This document shows, piece after piece, positions 11,274-22,705 of a stretch of 64,000 nt of DNA. A model generated the notes under the pieces. That model had not been told where the DNA came from. It saw only the letters and a list, made by a program, of their open reading frames with translations, and ran no database searches. Numbering within the stretch: the stretch's first letter is position 1; each line of letters starts with the position of its first letter. The position numbers were made by a program, and so were the translations under genes. Origin of the DNA: Panopea generosa (Eukaryota; Mollusca; Bivalvia; Adapedonta; Hiatellidae); the NCBI GenBank assembly GCA_029582155.1, contig CM055909.1, positions 14,604,616 to 14,668,615 of the forward strand. The letters are read 5' to 3'.

Positions 11274-13138
11274 TTCGCTTTTTAGTCTTATGTGTTTTCC
11301 ATTTTGCTAAATAGAGGACATACAAATATTTCACCTCTTTTAAACATAAATACAAAAGTGCTGCGAATACATTGGGCGTAAATATTTAAACGAGTTTCCA
11401 TTATTCAGAATATTCCATTTAGAACGTGAATAATTGCTTCTGACTGGCTGCGAGTAGACTTTAAAAATAAGAAAAAAAGTAAAAAATATAAAACTTGGGC
11501 AAAGGGTTATCGGTACGAAAAACACATTTTTTTTTACTTGACCTTAATAAATATTTCAACTTCTGCCATGTGATCACCATTGATAAAATGGCGACAGAAG
11601 CAGACAAAGACATTTCAAATTTTAAATTTTGGGTACAAAAATGAGGGGTTTTAGTGACCATAATTTGGGAATAGTGTTTTAAGGTAAATTTTCAACTATC
11701 CATAAACATTTTGATAACTTACCTCCTTAGAATGTATTTAAAACAATTTGACAGGTTTGCATGGTTGAGTAACTTTGTAGTAAAACATGATGTAATTATG
11801 GCGCGTGCACTGTGAAATCTCGTGAGAATAGCGAGAAAATAAAAATGGCCTCGAACCAAGGTTTGTCACGATTTAAGGGTACACCGATATAGATTTGAAA
11901 AATACGGCCGCATTTTCCTTTCTATCAAATGTCATGATACTTTTTTGGACAACTTTCTGACATTTTTAAGTATATTAATAAATGTTTTTTTTTAAGAAAA
12001 CAACTTGTAAATGGTAAATTACGTAATTTCACCTCTGATGGTGTAAGACAGAACTTGATGGGTCCATCGAAACAGCCCAAAACATAAACAAAAACTATTG
12101 GAAAATATATAAATGTGTAAAAACACCTTTAATAAACTTTGAATGTTAAACAGTTAGACTCTTTTATCAGAGAAATTATGTTTTAGAGTTTCTAACAGAG
12201 AATGTTTGCCAGAATCCACAATAAATGTGTTTCGTTATATCATTTTGTTTTTATACCTGTAGAAAATTTCTTGAAACATATTGCACCAAACCTCATAATT
12301 GTTTAGTTAGGGACATTGATTTTCCTCTATAGCCCTGGGGCCCATTTCACGTACTGCCACGTTTTGAAGCTAATCATTTTAGTGAGCAAGATAAGCTGGT
12401 TACGTAACCAGTGGACAGCATCGGCAGATTAGGGACCTCTCCAGGTGCTGCACCACTAGCTGGATAAGTTTATTATTTTTCTCTAAGTCGGTTGAATTGT
12501 CATTAGTCGCTTTGGACAATTAAATTTTTTAGTTTATTTGTCCATGGACAGACAAGTGATTTTTCTGTTTCCAATTGAAAAAAAAAAGAAGATAAATGTT
12601 CAGTGTTTGTGTTTCCAATAACCGGTAAATAAGTTATTTGTTATCATATCAAGTCATGTCATTCAAAAACATCTTTTCATTGAGTGTCTTCTGTAAGCTA
12701 TAAGGGGAAGGTTCTTCCTCATTTGTTTTACCGACCCCTCCAGTTTTGTTTTTGGGGAATGGAGACGAGCTGCCTTTAATAAATAGTCTCGTAAATATAG
12801 GAAAATTTCAAAACATTGCAAACTGTAAATTTAATTTTTTTTTTCAATTTTGAGTGTTATTGATTTTTCTGTTATATTAGGGAAAGAATATATACATATT
12901 TGCATGTGGGATTGGGTCATATTTTGGCTTCTTAACTGAAAAAAAAACACTCATTACACTGTCAGTATAGCTTAGTCTGAAAGGAAATGCTTCTTCAATA
13001 TCACAAGTTAATTTGTTGATATTTGTGTTGCAATTGGTCATCTACAAACATGGTGTAGTCTTGATTGTTTTTAGTGAAACCAAATCTGGAAAAAACTGAA
13101 TGTTCGTTTCTTTGGTTATTTAGCATCATTTTTATGCT
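11274..13138. other. AT-rich noncoding stretch
   Basis: No gene recognised. 'cctggggcccatttcac' at about 12344 resembles 'cagggtcccatttcac' at about 27485, the start of a dispersed repeat common in molluscs. Short minus-strand frames at 11340-11661 have no recognisable domain. Confidence 0.4.
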
Positions 13139-13340
13139 ATCTCTGCAAGTAACTGATAAATGTCTAACTTAAATCAGCAATGAGAGATGAATGACAATGA
13201 GATGCAATGTTGTATATATCAGTCATCACGAAGATTGAGTATGGAAAGAGATTCAAATTCACGATCCCAGGATTGATAGTCAGAAGCGCTAATGACTGAG
13301 TTGACTGGGTAAATCTGAATGCACTTCGCCTATTACCGGA
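13139..13340. repeat. dispersed repeat D, copy 1
   Basis: Homologous to 26970-27130. Both contain 'aacttaaatcagca' (or close), 'gtgagag..gaatgac', 'tgcaatgt', 'tatatca' and 'gattgatagt' in the same order and spacing. Probably an old SINE or MITE copy. It also explains the short minus frame here. Confidence 0.55.
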
Positions 13341-13574
13341 AATACATAGGTTTGTTGTTATGTCTCTGTGCATTCATTCAAGAATGATCAAATGAACTAA
13401 TATGGTTGTTGTTGTAGACGTTGTAATGGGTTGCAGTTATATAACAGTAGACAATACCTCATCTTCTAACCACAAAATCAATATTACGGAAGCAGTAAAA
13501 AGACATGATTCGTAGCAAACATATCATAAAAGAGCATTATTTATATGTTTATTAGATTGCATTATTATTATAAC

Positions 13575-13975
13575 AAGAGGTTGCCACTAACGAGGTCATA
13601 TCCCCCGCCAGACATTTGACCTTAAGCTATGACCTTGACCATTGACAAACAGAACCAAGTCATTTGCATGACACATTGTCTTGTCCTACTGAATGTTTGT
13701 GCAAGGATATTTAAAATTCCAATCACAGCTAAGGAAGATAAGGTATGGACAGACGGATGGAGCTGTGACCTTGACCTTTGACGAACAGAACCAAGTCAGT
13801 TGCATGACACATCATCTTGTCCTAGTGAACATTTGTGCCAAGTTATTTAAAAATGCAATCACAACTAAAAAAGATACGCTCCAGACAGGACAAAACACAG
13901 TGCATACATTAGATTTTCAAACACTTGACCTTGAGGTATGACCTTGACCTTTGACAAACAGACAGGAGTCTGATT
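13575..13975. repeat. tandemly organised mollusc-type repeat with 'tgaccttgacc' core
   Basis: 'tgaccttgacc' occurs at about 13630, 13766 and 13939. The 13.63 and 13.77 kb units share 'gaacagaaccaagtca', 'gcatgacaca' and 'cttgtccta'. The core is the reverse complement of the TCAAGGTCA core in the repeat at 58.5-59.2 kb, so the two loci may be one family in opposite orientation. Confidence 0.65.
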
Positions 13976-16390
13976 TCTGTTAGCGCTGGATATCATAAAA
14001 ATGACACTAAATTGTCAATCATTCAGTCAATCATCCTCACTCGCCCCTATTTTTTTTACCCACTCCGACATTTTACTGTAAAAAGAATATTTTTAAAAAA
14101 AGATTACGGTAGATAACAGGACTGTAATTTGTCCAAACAGCAAAACAACATTGTTTTGATCTTTAAAAATTTCTCTTTCATGCTTAATAAAACACAATAT
14201 AACAACAAAAAAATTGCTCTCTACCCCAATATTTTGAAACAAATTTGGATGAAAATCTAGGAAGAAATATATTGTGGCCTTACTGGTATTTTTCAGTTTT
14301 TCCTAAAAAAGTAGTATTTGTAGGTGATGCCTCTAAATCAATTAAGCTAATATAAAGAATTGTGTAGGGAGATACCAAATAAACTATATTTGATTGGTTT
14401 CTAAAATGTTTGCAGTCTCTGTAAGCAGAGAAAACTTGTTCAATATTATGATATCGCATCTTGTGTTTGATCTAGACCCAATACTGCCTGCGATAGGAAA
14501 TTACGTTATACACCATCTCAGGAGAATGCGAGACCCGCCATTAATTATATTTGTGTTTCTTGATGGGCCGATATTAATCGTATTTGGATTCAAATTGGTA
14601 ACTTTTTCATCACATGCTGACATAAAGAGTAAATAATTATATCTTCAAACGAAAGTTTGTCCTACAACAGCAGCTGAAAATAGACCGAGATGTGTGTAAT
14701 TCGTAACTATGCAACTATTCGTAGCAATTTCAACTTTATTTTGTACAATAGATGCAGCGTTACAGGCATCAGGGGGTTTAGAGTGGGTGTGAATGCTTGC
14801 AATGGCATGTCAGGTTTAATTTCTTTATCTGTCATTTTAATATGTTGTGGTGTTGCTTTTTTTAAATAAAGGTCAAGGTCAGCGTAACCGCAATATTATC
14901 AACATGGAAACATTTTCACTGCTTATATGAGCTACATTTAAATTCTTCTTGAAAAATTGCCATAATTTTTAGGCAGGTGTTTCACTCGCTTTTGTATTGG
15001 CAACGAGCATTTGTCAAACAGGATATCATGGAACTGCGCTGTCATGTATTCAGCTGTCACAGTGTACAAAATGAAGTGCAGCAATTTTCTTTGCGTCACA
15101 TTTTTTTGTTTATTTCAAAAATACATATAGATTTAATTTATTTGAGTATTTAGTGTCATTTTTATACTACCGAGGGCTACCAGAATGATGATTTAACCTA
15201 TTCACTCTCTTTTTAATATAAATTTGATATTAAATCCAGGGGTCATGAGTTTGAATCGTGCTCGGCCAGTCTCCATTACAATTGATATATGACAGTATGT
15301 CTCGTTGTCATTTGTCTGTCACCGCTAATTCAGGGATCTCAGGAAAGAGTGATTAAGTTAACTGGTTGTCTGTTAGCCTTCAGTGGCATAAAAATTAATG
15401 ATGCTAAATATTCAAGCAAACAAAAATCATGTATACAAGTTTGTAACACATCAACTGAAAATAGCCACCTGTATGCTGGTAATACCTTATACCTCTGTCT
15501 GTGGTGGATCCGTAAACATATATTCTAGATTTTTATTCACTGAAATTAATTGTTGCATTTTATGAAAATCTCATGTTACTTGCATCATTAATTTGTTGTA
15601 ACAATGCCATTTCCTGGTAATTTACTGCCATAAAATTATTGCAAAAACATAAAACACTACAATATAGAAATATTTTACGATTGTTACAAGTGTCTCCTAA
15701 TTGCTAAGAAATTGCTTATAATTGATAAAGTGTGTAGAGGTTGATATAGGATCTGTTTTGAAGTGAAATAATGGTTGAGGATTGTGTCGCTGATAACAAA
15801 CTTCCTGTCATAACATGTGATTTTTATGGAGTACCAGTGCCAAAAGGTGATTGTTCTTCTCTTGGTACTGGTACTTATAAAAGTTCTGAGGTCTGTTCCT
15901 CAAGGAATTTTAGGAGAAATAAAATTTAAAAAAAAAGAAAATTAAGCTTACTAAAAGTATATATTCTGTTTACTTCGTCCAAATAATATAAATTGTGTGT
16001 TTTTCTGTTTTGCTATAAAGAAATAAAATGGGTTTGTCGGTCAGTCAGCTTTTTATTATTGTTTTTTTTTATCAATTTTAATTACCAGTTCTCTGTTATG
16101 CAAAGACACTGAGCTGTGGTCAAGGCCCTTGTTTGTCTATTTTAGGGGCCAAAACTCAACCCCATTCCTCCTAACCTAAAGTATATTTTTTCCTCAATTT
16201 TTCTAAAAAATCTCCCGAGATTGTTTTTATTATTTGTTTTTATGCTGCTGACTTAATTCATTTGAGAGTTATTTCCCTTGCACTTAATTTTCTAGTAATG
16301 TGAATTTCTGTAGATGACTTGAAACTTGATACTTTATCAACATCAACACTTTGATATTTTATTTGGTCTTGTCTGAATACGTTTGTATAT
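13976..16390. other. 2.4 kb mostly unique AT-rich sequence
   Basis: No gene recognised. An isolated 'aaaggtcaaggtca' occurs at about 14870. 'ccaggggtcatgagtttgaatcgtgctcgg' at about 15236 resembles a decayed tRNA-like B-box region of a SINE. Frames at 14394-14636 and 15289-15528 have no recognisable domain. Confidence 0.4.
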
Positions 16391-16396
16391 AACTTG

Positions 16397-16510
16397 AGAA
16401 GCAGGGAAGCAGTTTAGTGGATGGAGTGTTGGCTGTTCAAGCCAGAGTTTGCGGGTTTGGCCTCCAGCTCGACCCCAGAAACAACACTTAGAACTGGTTT
16501 CACTCTAGTC
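16397..16510 (+). mobile_element. tRNA-like SINE head, family C
   Basis: 'gcagtttagtggatggagtg' resembles a tRNA box A region, and 'gcgggtttggcctcc' about 40 bp later a degenerate box B. It is followed by 'caacacttagaactggttt', matching the body of the copy at 46250. It is joined directly to a second tRNA-like head (family A) at 16525, giving a dimeric arrangement. Confidence 0.6.
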
Positions 16511-16524
16511 TGATTAAATATGGT

Positions 16525-16700
16525 GGAGCGCGTGATCCAGTGGTAGAGCACTGAACCAATGATCGGAGGGACGTTGGTTCCATCCTTCACCATGGGTGTG
16601 TGTTGTGTCCTTGAGTAAGACACTTTTCTGATGTTGCTTAGTACTGGTTCTAACCAGGAAAACTTTGAGCGTGATTTACCTAAGTTGTAAGAACAAGTTG
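16525..16700 (+). mobile_element. tRNA-like SINE, family A
   Basis: Box A-like 'tgatccagtggtagagcac' and box B-like 'acgttggttccatcc' are followed by the body motif 'gtgtccttgagtaagacac', then 'actggttctaacc'. The same head and body appear antisense at 57885-58017 and, amplified, in the 50.1-52.9 kb array. This makes it a useful single-copy reference for that array. Confidence 0.65.
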
Positions 16701-16821
16701 TAAGAAGTTGAATATCAGAAATGGTATGCCTGCTGGGTGCTTGATATTCTGAAGCAGTATCTTTCAAAGACCTGTTTTTTATGCTTCCTGAAGGGCTAGC
16801 ATGTAGCTGCCACTTTGTCTT

Positions 16822-16980
16822 CCTGTGTGTCCGTTTATGCACGTGTCCGTTTATGCACGTGTCCATCTATGCACATGTCCTTTTATGCACGTGTCCATCT
16901 ATTCATGTGTCCTTTTATGCACATGTCCGTCTATGCATGTGTCTGTCTTTGCACGTGTCCGTCTATGCACGTTTTCGTCC
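16822..16980. repeat. 16-bp minisatellite carrying E-boxes
   Basis: About ten units of 'tatgcacgtgtccgtc' with variants (cacatg, catgtg). Four perfect CACGTG hexamers lie at 16840, 16856, 16888 and 16952, spaced by 16, 32 and 64 bp. The short frames on both strands here are translations of the repeat. Confidence 0.9.
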
Positions 16981-17047
16981 ATTAGAATTATTTTATTATT
17001 TTGAAAGGATTCCAAGGACACTTTGAAAATGGATAAATATGTGTGGA

Positions 17048-17369
17048 GACCGCGGCGTGGTCTAGTGGTAGAGCGTCCGCCCCACATGCGGAAGGTCGTG
17101 GATTCAATACCCGGCCGGGTCATACCAAAGACTTTAAAAACGGTACTAGAAGCTTCCTAGCTTGACACTCAGCATTTAGAGGAGAGTTCTAGATCTGGTC
17201 GGCCCGGTGTCAGTATAATGTGACTGGGTGGGGTATCATACCATGTGTCTGCGGCATGATACTCTAGTGTGACAGCGCTCAGAATACTGTCTCAAGTAGA
17301 CACCGTCGCGATATGACTGAAAAATTGTTGAAAGCGACGCTAAACACCATACAACAACAACAACAACAG
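17048..17369 (+). mobile_element. full-length tRNA-derived SINE with 11-bp target site duplication
   Basis: The 322-bp element begins with a tRNA-like head: box A 'tggtctagtggtagagcg', box B-like 'ggattcaatacc'. It continues through a conserved body ('ctgggtggggtatcatacca', 'gtctcaagtagacaccgtcg') and ends 'gctaaacaccat' plus (acaaca)n. It is flanked by identical 'atatgtgtgga' at 17037-17047 and 17370-17380, the signature of target-primed reverse transcription. Two further copies lie at 30228-30547 (antisense, full length) and at 23959-24809 (split by a MITE). Mobilisation would depend on a partner LINE recognising the 3' tail. Confidence 0.93.
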
Positions 17370-17584
17370 ATATGTGTGGAATTCCAGATTGTTGGTTTAA
17401 AAATATTTATAGGAATCAATTGTAGAGTGCTGAATAAAAAAATCAACTCTTTATCTTGAATAATGAATGAATTATCTTCCTGTTTGTACCTTGTTTTTAG
17501 TTATTTTTGCCTGTGGGAGCATATCTTCAAAAGTATTCGAGGGAATGTACAGCAAGTAAAGTGTGGAAAAAATCAACACATTTC

Positions 17585-17795
17585 ATGTAAAATTTGATAT
17601 ATCCAGATTTATTGGTGGAGGAAAACCTTAGACTGAATCTAAGTAGAACCACTGTCCTTTCTACAAGTAATTGGCAATCTTTCTCACATAAAGTTTTGGA
17701 GCGAGTGGGACTCAAACCTTTGATGTTAGTGGTGAGGGGTAAGTGATCTTGAGACGATGCCTTAGACCTCTTGCCCGAGGGGGATCCTGTTTAAA
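17585..17795 (-). mobile_element. tRNA-Leu-like SINE, family B, copy 1
   Basis: Read on the minus strand, the head contains 'ggtctaaggc..cgtctcaagatca', close to the D-arm and anticodon-arm pattern of tRNA-Leu/Ser (type II). The body has 'gtgagaaagattgcca', 'acttgtagaaagga' and 'ggttttcctcca'. Related copies lie at 22505-22705 and 27670-27875. The flanking DNA is itself duplicated: 'tcttgaataatga' followed by 'attatctt' occurs at about 17454 and 17870. Confidence 0.7.
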
Positions 17796-17799
17796 TTTT

Positions 17800-19035
17800 A
17801 TCTTTAAAAATATGAAAGGAAATCCATTGAGTTTGGAACGTCAATAAAGGGCATCGTGCCATAAGTCTGTCTTGAATAATGACAAAATTATCTCCCATTG
17901 GTACTTTATTTTGGTTGTATTTGCTTGTTAGGAGTATCCCAAGTCTTCAGTGTAAGAGAGAGGTTATCTACTCCGTCAAGCAGTCAAATATTTTTTTGGG
18001 TGCATCCATGAGTTCTGTGTCACCCTTGTCACTTGTAAGAGAAGATTATCTTACATGCATACATAACTTGAATACACCATGGATGCGTTTTTTAAAAAGA
18101 GGCGTTTATTTATTTGGGTCTGAAAATAAAAATTTAAACTTTTTAAGGAGTGTGCATAAAACACATTAAAGCCCCAACATCCAATCAGACTACCGGATGT
18201 GAATAAGTTAATCCATAGAGCGTGTTTTATGAGAGTGTATAAAAAGGTCTATAAATAGAACAGTATAAAATAATTGCACCAAGCAAAAAATTGTAACTGA
18301 TACAGGAATGTTGGTATCACATCTCACTTTAGCATATAAGGAGCTATAGGGTATTTAATTAATGTTGTTGATTGATATCAAAGTAATAATATACAGAACA
18401 GAACGTCCTATCTATTTACCATACAAAAATTCAACAAACAACAGACACTGTTTTTTGCGATTTGCGAGACGCATGTATATAGAGTGACGACATACGTTTA
18501 ACTAGATAAACCATATATACATATATATAATCAGGTGCATAAAACATAATACACATATGTTAAGGAACAATCTTTGAAATACATTTCACATTTTTTAAAT
18601 GACAGTCATAAAAGATTTTCAAAACGTGGTCGACTCGCCCAGGAAAAACCAAAGACGGTAAACTCTGGAAACGTGTGCCCGTTTATCAAATGTCTTTTAC
18701 CACTGAATGTCGAGCTTCATTCTTGAAATTTTTTTATGAACAATACGCCTGCATAATAACTTGAATAACTTGGTAAATGACATTTATCTCATTGCTGTTT
18801 CATATTTTTATGTAAATGAAATACATTTAACAATAATATTTCTCTGTAATTTCGAGCATTGAATTTAAATTTAATTTTTGCCGATGTTGTCGTTCAGAGT
18901 GAATCTCTAGAACTGATTTCTTACTGCCAAAAATCTATATTTATATGTAATCTCGAATCACTCGAGTGTTCAAAACAGGTTTTGTATAACAATAACGCCA
19001 GGACAAAGGTACTCCGCTATACGATGTAACGCGGG
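17800..19035. other. AT-rich noncoding stretch
   Basis: Apart from a direct repeat of sequence near 17454-17540 at 17870-17950, no gene or element was recognised. The frame at 17879-18169 has no recognisable domain. Confidence 0.4.
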
Positions 19036-19260
19036 GCACAAATAATATATTTTATTAAACTTAAGCATTACAGCTCATAGTCATACATATATACAAAATC
19101 AATACATACGTTGAAATAAGGTGGTATATGATTATCGTTTCATTAAGTTGATATTTTGTGAGTGTTATCTTGGTTTTTAGAAAAATCATACAAAACTTAT
19201 TTCAAGCATAAACTCGATACAAATTTAAATTACAAAACAATGTATTCTACATTAAACTAT

Positions 19261-19527
19261 TTAACGAGAGTCCCTGAGTTTGAAACCCTTAATACAATAA
19301 GTTGCAAGTTTGTTTAAAATAGATTTTTTGTCAATATTAAGAAGGTTAATAAATTTAAACATACTTGGATGAGTTGAATAATATTTAGGTGTATATAATT
19401 TTCTCAGATCATTATAAAATGGGCAAATAAGTATGAAATGGTATTCGTCTTCGGTGTCATTTAAGTCACAACATAAACCTTTTTCTTTGATTTCTTGCAA
19501 TTTTTTTATGTCATCCTCATGTTTCAA
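19261..19527 (-). pseudogene. LINE ORF2 C-terminal region
   Basis: 'CCDLNDTEDEYHFILICPFYNDLRKLY' followed by 'PSMFKFINLL' matches the Cys/His-containing region at the C-terminus of many LINE ORF2 proteins (zinc-finger-like, D.ED..HFL..C..Y..LR). About 630 bp between it and the RT core holds only decayed sequence. It is the 3' part of the LINE at 19.0-22.0 kb. Confidence 0.6.
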
Positions 19528-20159
19528 TAGCTAGTTATGTGATGATGACCTTATTTTATCTGTAGTGTTTCTATAATTTGCATTTTCTAAACTTAAATAA
19601 GAAGAAGGTTCAAATGTCTGTTTTAAATGTCTGCATACCGGTATATATAAAAAGATGTACATGTGATCATACATTCCCGCCAATTTGCAATGTATATATC
19701 TCTAAGCCTAGTCCGTAATAATGGTATGAAACTGTTAATATTGACTGATTCTGGAAACATCCAAACGTCTGCATATCCTGCATTGGACTTTAAAGGCCCA
19801 ATTTTGAAAATTGTGACTCGTCATTTTGTCTTCTTTGACTATGTATTATTGACCGTAGAATACAATTATCTTGCTTAACCCATTGTAATTTAATGAAGTA
19901 TTTAACAATTCTCAGATATCTTCATATATAGTAGAAATCGAAAACTCGGAATAAAGAGATAAAGAATTTGTAGATAATTTTACATTAAGGACCCAATTGC
20001 AAAGCTTTCTATGAACACGTTCAATGTTGTCTGCTTTTGCAAAACCCCATATTTAACAACTATAATTTAAAACTGATAAAACATATGCATCAAACAGATG
20101 AAACATTATATGGTATGGAACTTCCATATTTTTTGTCATAATAAAAAGCGAACTCCTAG

Positions 20160-20830
20160 TTCAAAGTGCTTTACCTGAAAGTGTATTTGTTGCATGAACA
20201 ATAGACCCCCCACTTAACATAACCATTCCTAAAAAGTCAAAAGTACTAACATTTTGTATCTCCTTTCCATCATATAACCATTTATCATCAGCACTTAATA
20301 CCCCAATACGGAACACTACTATTTTTGTTTTATTAATATTAACCATTAAGTTCCATTTTTTACAAAAGGATATCAATTATTTAAACATTCCTGGAGTCCT
20401 TCTCTTGTCTGCAACATAATACGGTATCGTCCACAAACAACAACAGAAATATTGATAACTGTTCAACAGAAATACCAACATTAATATTCTGTTGGAGGTG
20501 CATTTCAATATCGTTCAGAAAAAGAACATAAAAACGAGGAAGTGATCTCGCTTGCAATAGTCCAATGATACACTCGAATACATCTGATAGACTGTTCAGG
20601 TGTTTTACAATTTGACTTGTTATACATAGAACAAATTAGTGCGAATAGTTTACTGTCAATACCTGATTTGACCAGTTTAAACCACAAGCAATCACGTTTT
20701 GTAAATCATATGCTTTTAAATAATCCACGAAGCAACAGTACAATTTCTTCTTAATACATAAATGCTGTTCAATGAGTGAGTTCCATATAAATATTGCATC
20801 GACGGTACTATAATTAGGTTTAAAACCAAA
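20160..20830 (-). pseudogene. LINE reverse transcriptase core, broken
   Basis: Minus-strand pieces in order: 'FGFKPNYSTVDAIF' (about 20830-20790); 'VDYLKAYD' (20728-20705), equivalent to the first catalytic Asp motif; 'GIDSKLFALICSMY' (about 20670-20630); 'LLLFVDDTVL' (about 20450-20420), the F/YxDD catalytic box; and 'FCKKWNLMVNINKTKIVVF' followed by 'FDFLGMVMLSGGS' (20376-20200). These are the RT palm and the region after it. Several frame changes and stops make it non-functional, although the DD pair is retained. Confidence 0.75.
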
Positions 20831-21292
20831 TTATGAGCCGGTTAGAATGTCATTTTGTGAAGACAGTTTTTTTAAATGCTCATTTAATATAACGGTAAAA
20901 TGCTTTGCAAAGCAGGTAGTAATTTTTGTACCGGTATACTGTAAAATTGTCATGATCTGTACTAACTTCCAGTGGATGTCAACTATTTCCTTCGGGAATT
21001 GATCTCCAATACCATGCTGGGTCCCTTTAAGCTCCTTGGCTGATTTTCGCACACCCTCCCTGTCAGGGTAATAGGCGAATTTGGCAACGATGGGTCTTAT
21101 CTTTTCATTTGAAAAGGCACCGATCTTGTGTGCGCGGTGGAGTTTGAATTCCGCTTTCCCATTTACAAGCTTCAATTCATGTTCAATAAATTTGAGGATT
21201 TTTGTGTCACAGTTTTTGCCTTTTTCTTCTGGAAGTTTGTAAAACATCAGATTGTTGCGCATACTGTGACAATTTAGGTCCGTAATATCCAA
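20831..21292 (-). pseudogene. ORF1 C-terminal part fused in frame to reverse transcriptase
   Basis: A 153-codon frame. Residues 8-25 ('CHSMRNNLMFYKLPEE') and 'FKLHRAHKIGAF', 'RPIVAKFAYYPDREGVRKSA' are typical of ORF1 RRM and C-terminal domains. From about residue 125 the sequence ('HFTVILNEHLKKLSSQNDIL') is instead the N-terminal part of a LINE reverse transcriptase. It continues past the stop at 20831 as 'FGFKPNYSTVDAIF' in the same reading direction. The deletion joining the two domains therefore lies at about residues 114-125 (about 20920-20950). The final stop looks like a point mutation of a codon that is usually Gln. Confidence 0.65.
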
Positions 21293-21416
21293 CTTATAAC
21301 TATCCTCCCACTGTCGTTATTGCTCATATTTTTTCATGCTTTTAACCAAATCTTCTATTTGTTGTTGTTTTTTGCTAACATTATCAATTAAGCTAGCATC
21401 AAAAGTATGACTATTT

Positions 21417-21890
21417 TCAATGTCTTACATTTTTCTCTCCGTGTTGTTGATCTTCTGATCCATAATGCAATCTCGCTGTTATAGCGCTTGCGCTTGACAG
21501 ACTAGTGTCTAATGTAAACAGCTTTCTATCCACGGAGTCTATCCGTTGAAATAACATAGACATGATATCGTTGTTGAGTAAAGAATTATTTGTCGGTGTT
21601 GATGTATACTGATGAAAATTTAGAGACACTGAATTCATAGCCATATTTTGATTATAATTATAACTTGGTGGCGGGTGCGTTGGAGTCATAGGCTGTGATA
21701 TATTGAATGACTGACTTGCTTGTTGATGTCCAAAGTTCTCACTATGCCCATTATTTATAACTGGAAAAACGGGTTGTTGAGTTGAACTCGCGCTATTTGT
21801 AGCCATTTTTTCCTTGTCCTTTCTCACTTTTGATTCAGGTTCAACTTTAGTTTCCCCAGGCGATTCCTTCTTTTTCCTTTTCTTTAACAT
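21417..21890 (-). pseudogene. LINE ORF1, N-terminal part
   Basis: A 157-codon frame. Residues 1-30 are Lys/Glu-rich (MLKKRKKKESPGE). Residues 30-95 are Gln/Asn/Pro/Ser-rich and disordered (QPMTPTHPPPSYNYNQN). Residues 105-135 (FQRIDSVDRKLFTLDTSLSS) look like the start of the coiled coil that should run into the RRM-like domain. The frame is lost after 21417, and the remainder of ORF1 resumes in the frame ending at 20831. It is the start of the broken ORF1 of the LINE above. Confidence 0.65.
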
Positions 21891-21960
21891 GAAGATGCAT
21901 TCACTGACCCTTTAAGATAAAATCCATCTTTTAAAACTCAGTTAAAATTGATAAAACTTT

Positions 21961-22504
21961 ATTTTTTCTTCACCGATTCAAAACTTTACCACCATTTTTC
22001 ACACATGCGCAGTAACGTTCAACAATGTATATGAACATATGTGTCTATTTATTCACACAGCCAGTAATGAGGCATAAATGTAAACTTGGAATATATGGTT
22101 TGTTCAGTGGTATATAATATGTACATGTTTAATTATAATCTACAAGAGACCAAAATTGTTTAATGCATGTCATTAAACAATTAACTGTAGTAATTAATTA
22201 AGATAAATGTTATGCCTTGACTGTCATTGTTGAAGGTGATTTATGGTTCTGGATCACCAAAAGAGGATTTCAAAAGAATTGCAAATTATAGTGTTTTCAT
22301 GCCTATAAAGGAAATAATAATAATTCATGATAATTATGAGAGAAAGAAATCTATTTGATGAAGGAGAACAGTCTCACCCTAATTTATTCATCACTGGTAA
22401 TTCTAAGGTCATAATTAGGTCATATAACTTATGATTTAATGATGAGCTTTATTTAAAACAGACGAATAGAGGAAATGATAAGACTGTTTGCTCTTGTATT
22501 TCTT
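21961..22504. other. AT-rich noncoding stretch
   Basis: 'cacacatgcgcagtaacg' near 22003 may be LINE 5' UTR or flank. Nothing else was recognised. Confidence 0.35.
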
Positions 22505-22705
22505 TGATGGTTTAGCCAGTTTATCCAGTTTTATTGATGGAGGAAGACCTCGGAATGAATCTGAGTAAAACTAAAGTCTCTCCACAAGTAACTGGCAAAC
22601 TTTCTCACAAGTTTTTTTGAGTGAGCAGGACTCTAACATACGACCTTAGCAGTAAGTGGTAAGTGATCTTGAGACGGCGCCTTAGACCACTTGGCTGCAG
22701 AACTT
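22505..22705 (-). mobile_element. tRNA-Leu-like SINE, family B, copy 2
   Basis: The minus-strand head reads 'gccaagtggtctaaggcgcc', then 'gtctcaagatcactta', a clear tRNA-Leu/Ser-like D arm and anticodon arm. The B-box region is decayed ('gttagagtcctgctc'). The body shares 'gtgagaaagtttgccagtta' and 'gaggtcttcctccat' with the other copies. This copy has the best preserved head of the three. Confidence 0.75.

Larger units (their letters stand above)
19040..21960 (-). mobile_element. decayed non-LTR retrotransposon (LINE) with large internal deletion
   Basis: On the minus strand the pieces appear in LINE order: ORF1 N-terminal part (21890-21417), ORF1 RRM/C-terminal part (21292 to about 20950), reverse transcriptase core (about 20930-20160) and the distal C-terminal region (19527-19261). 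Frames are broken by stops and shifts. The endonuclease domain and the start of the RT are absent, lost in a deletion at about 20920-20950. Element ends are not sharply defined; 19040 and 21960 are estimates. The clade is uncertain. Confidence 0.8.

Noticed and set aside
16414-17123. Frames on both strands with repeated 'YAHV' or 'HKRT' type segments
   Set aside because: They read through SINEs and the 16-bp minisatellite.
17051-17125. A functional tRNA gene
   Set aside because: The boxes are tRNA-like, but the sequence continues into a SINE body with target duplications, and I could not fold an acceptor stem.
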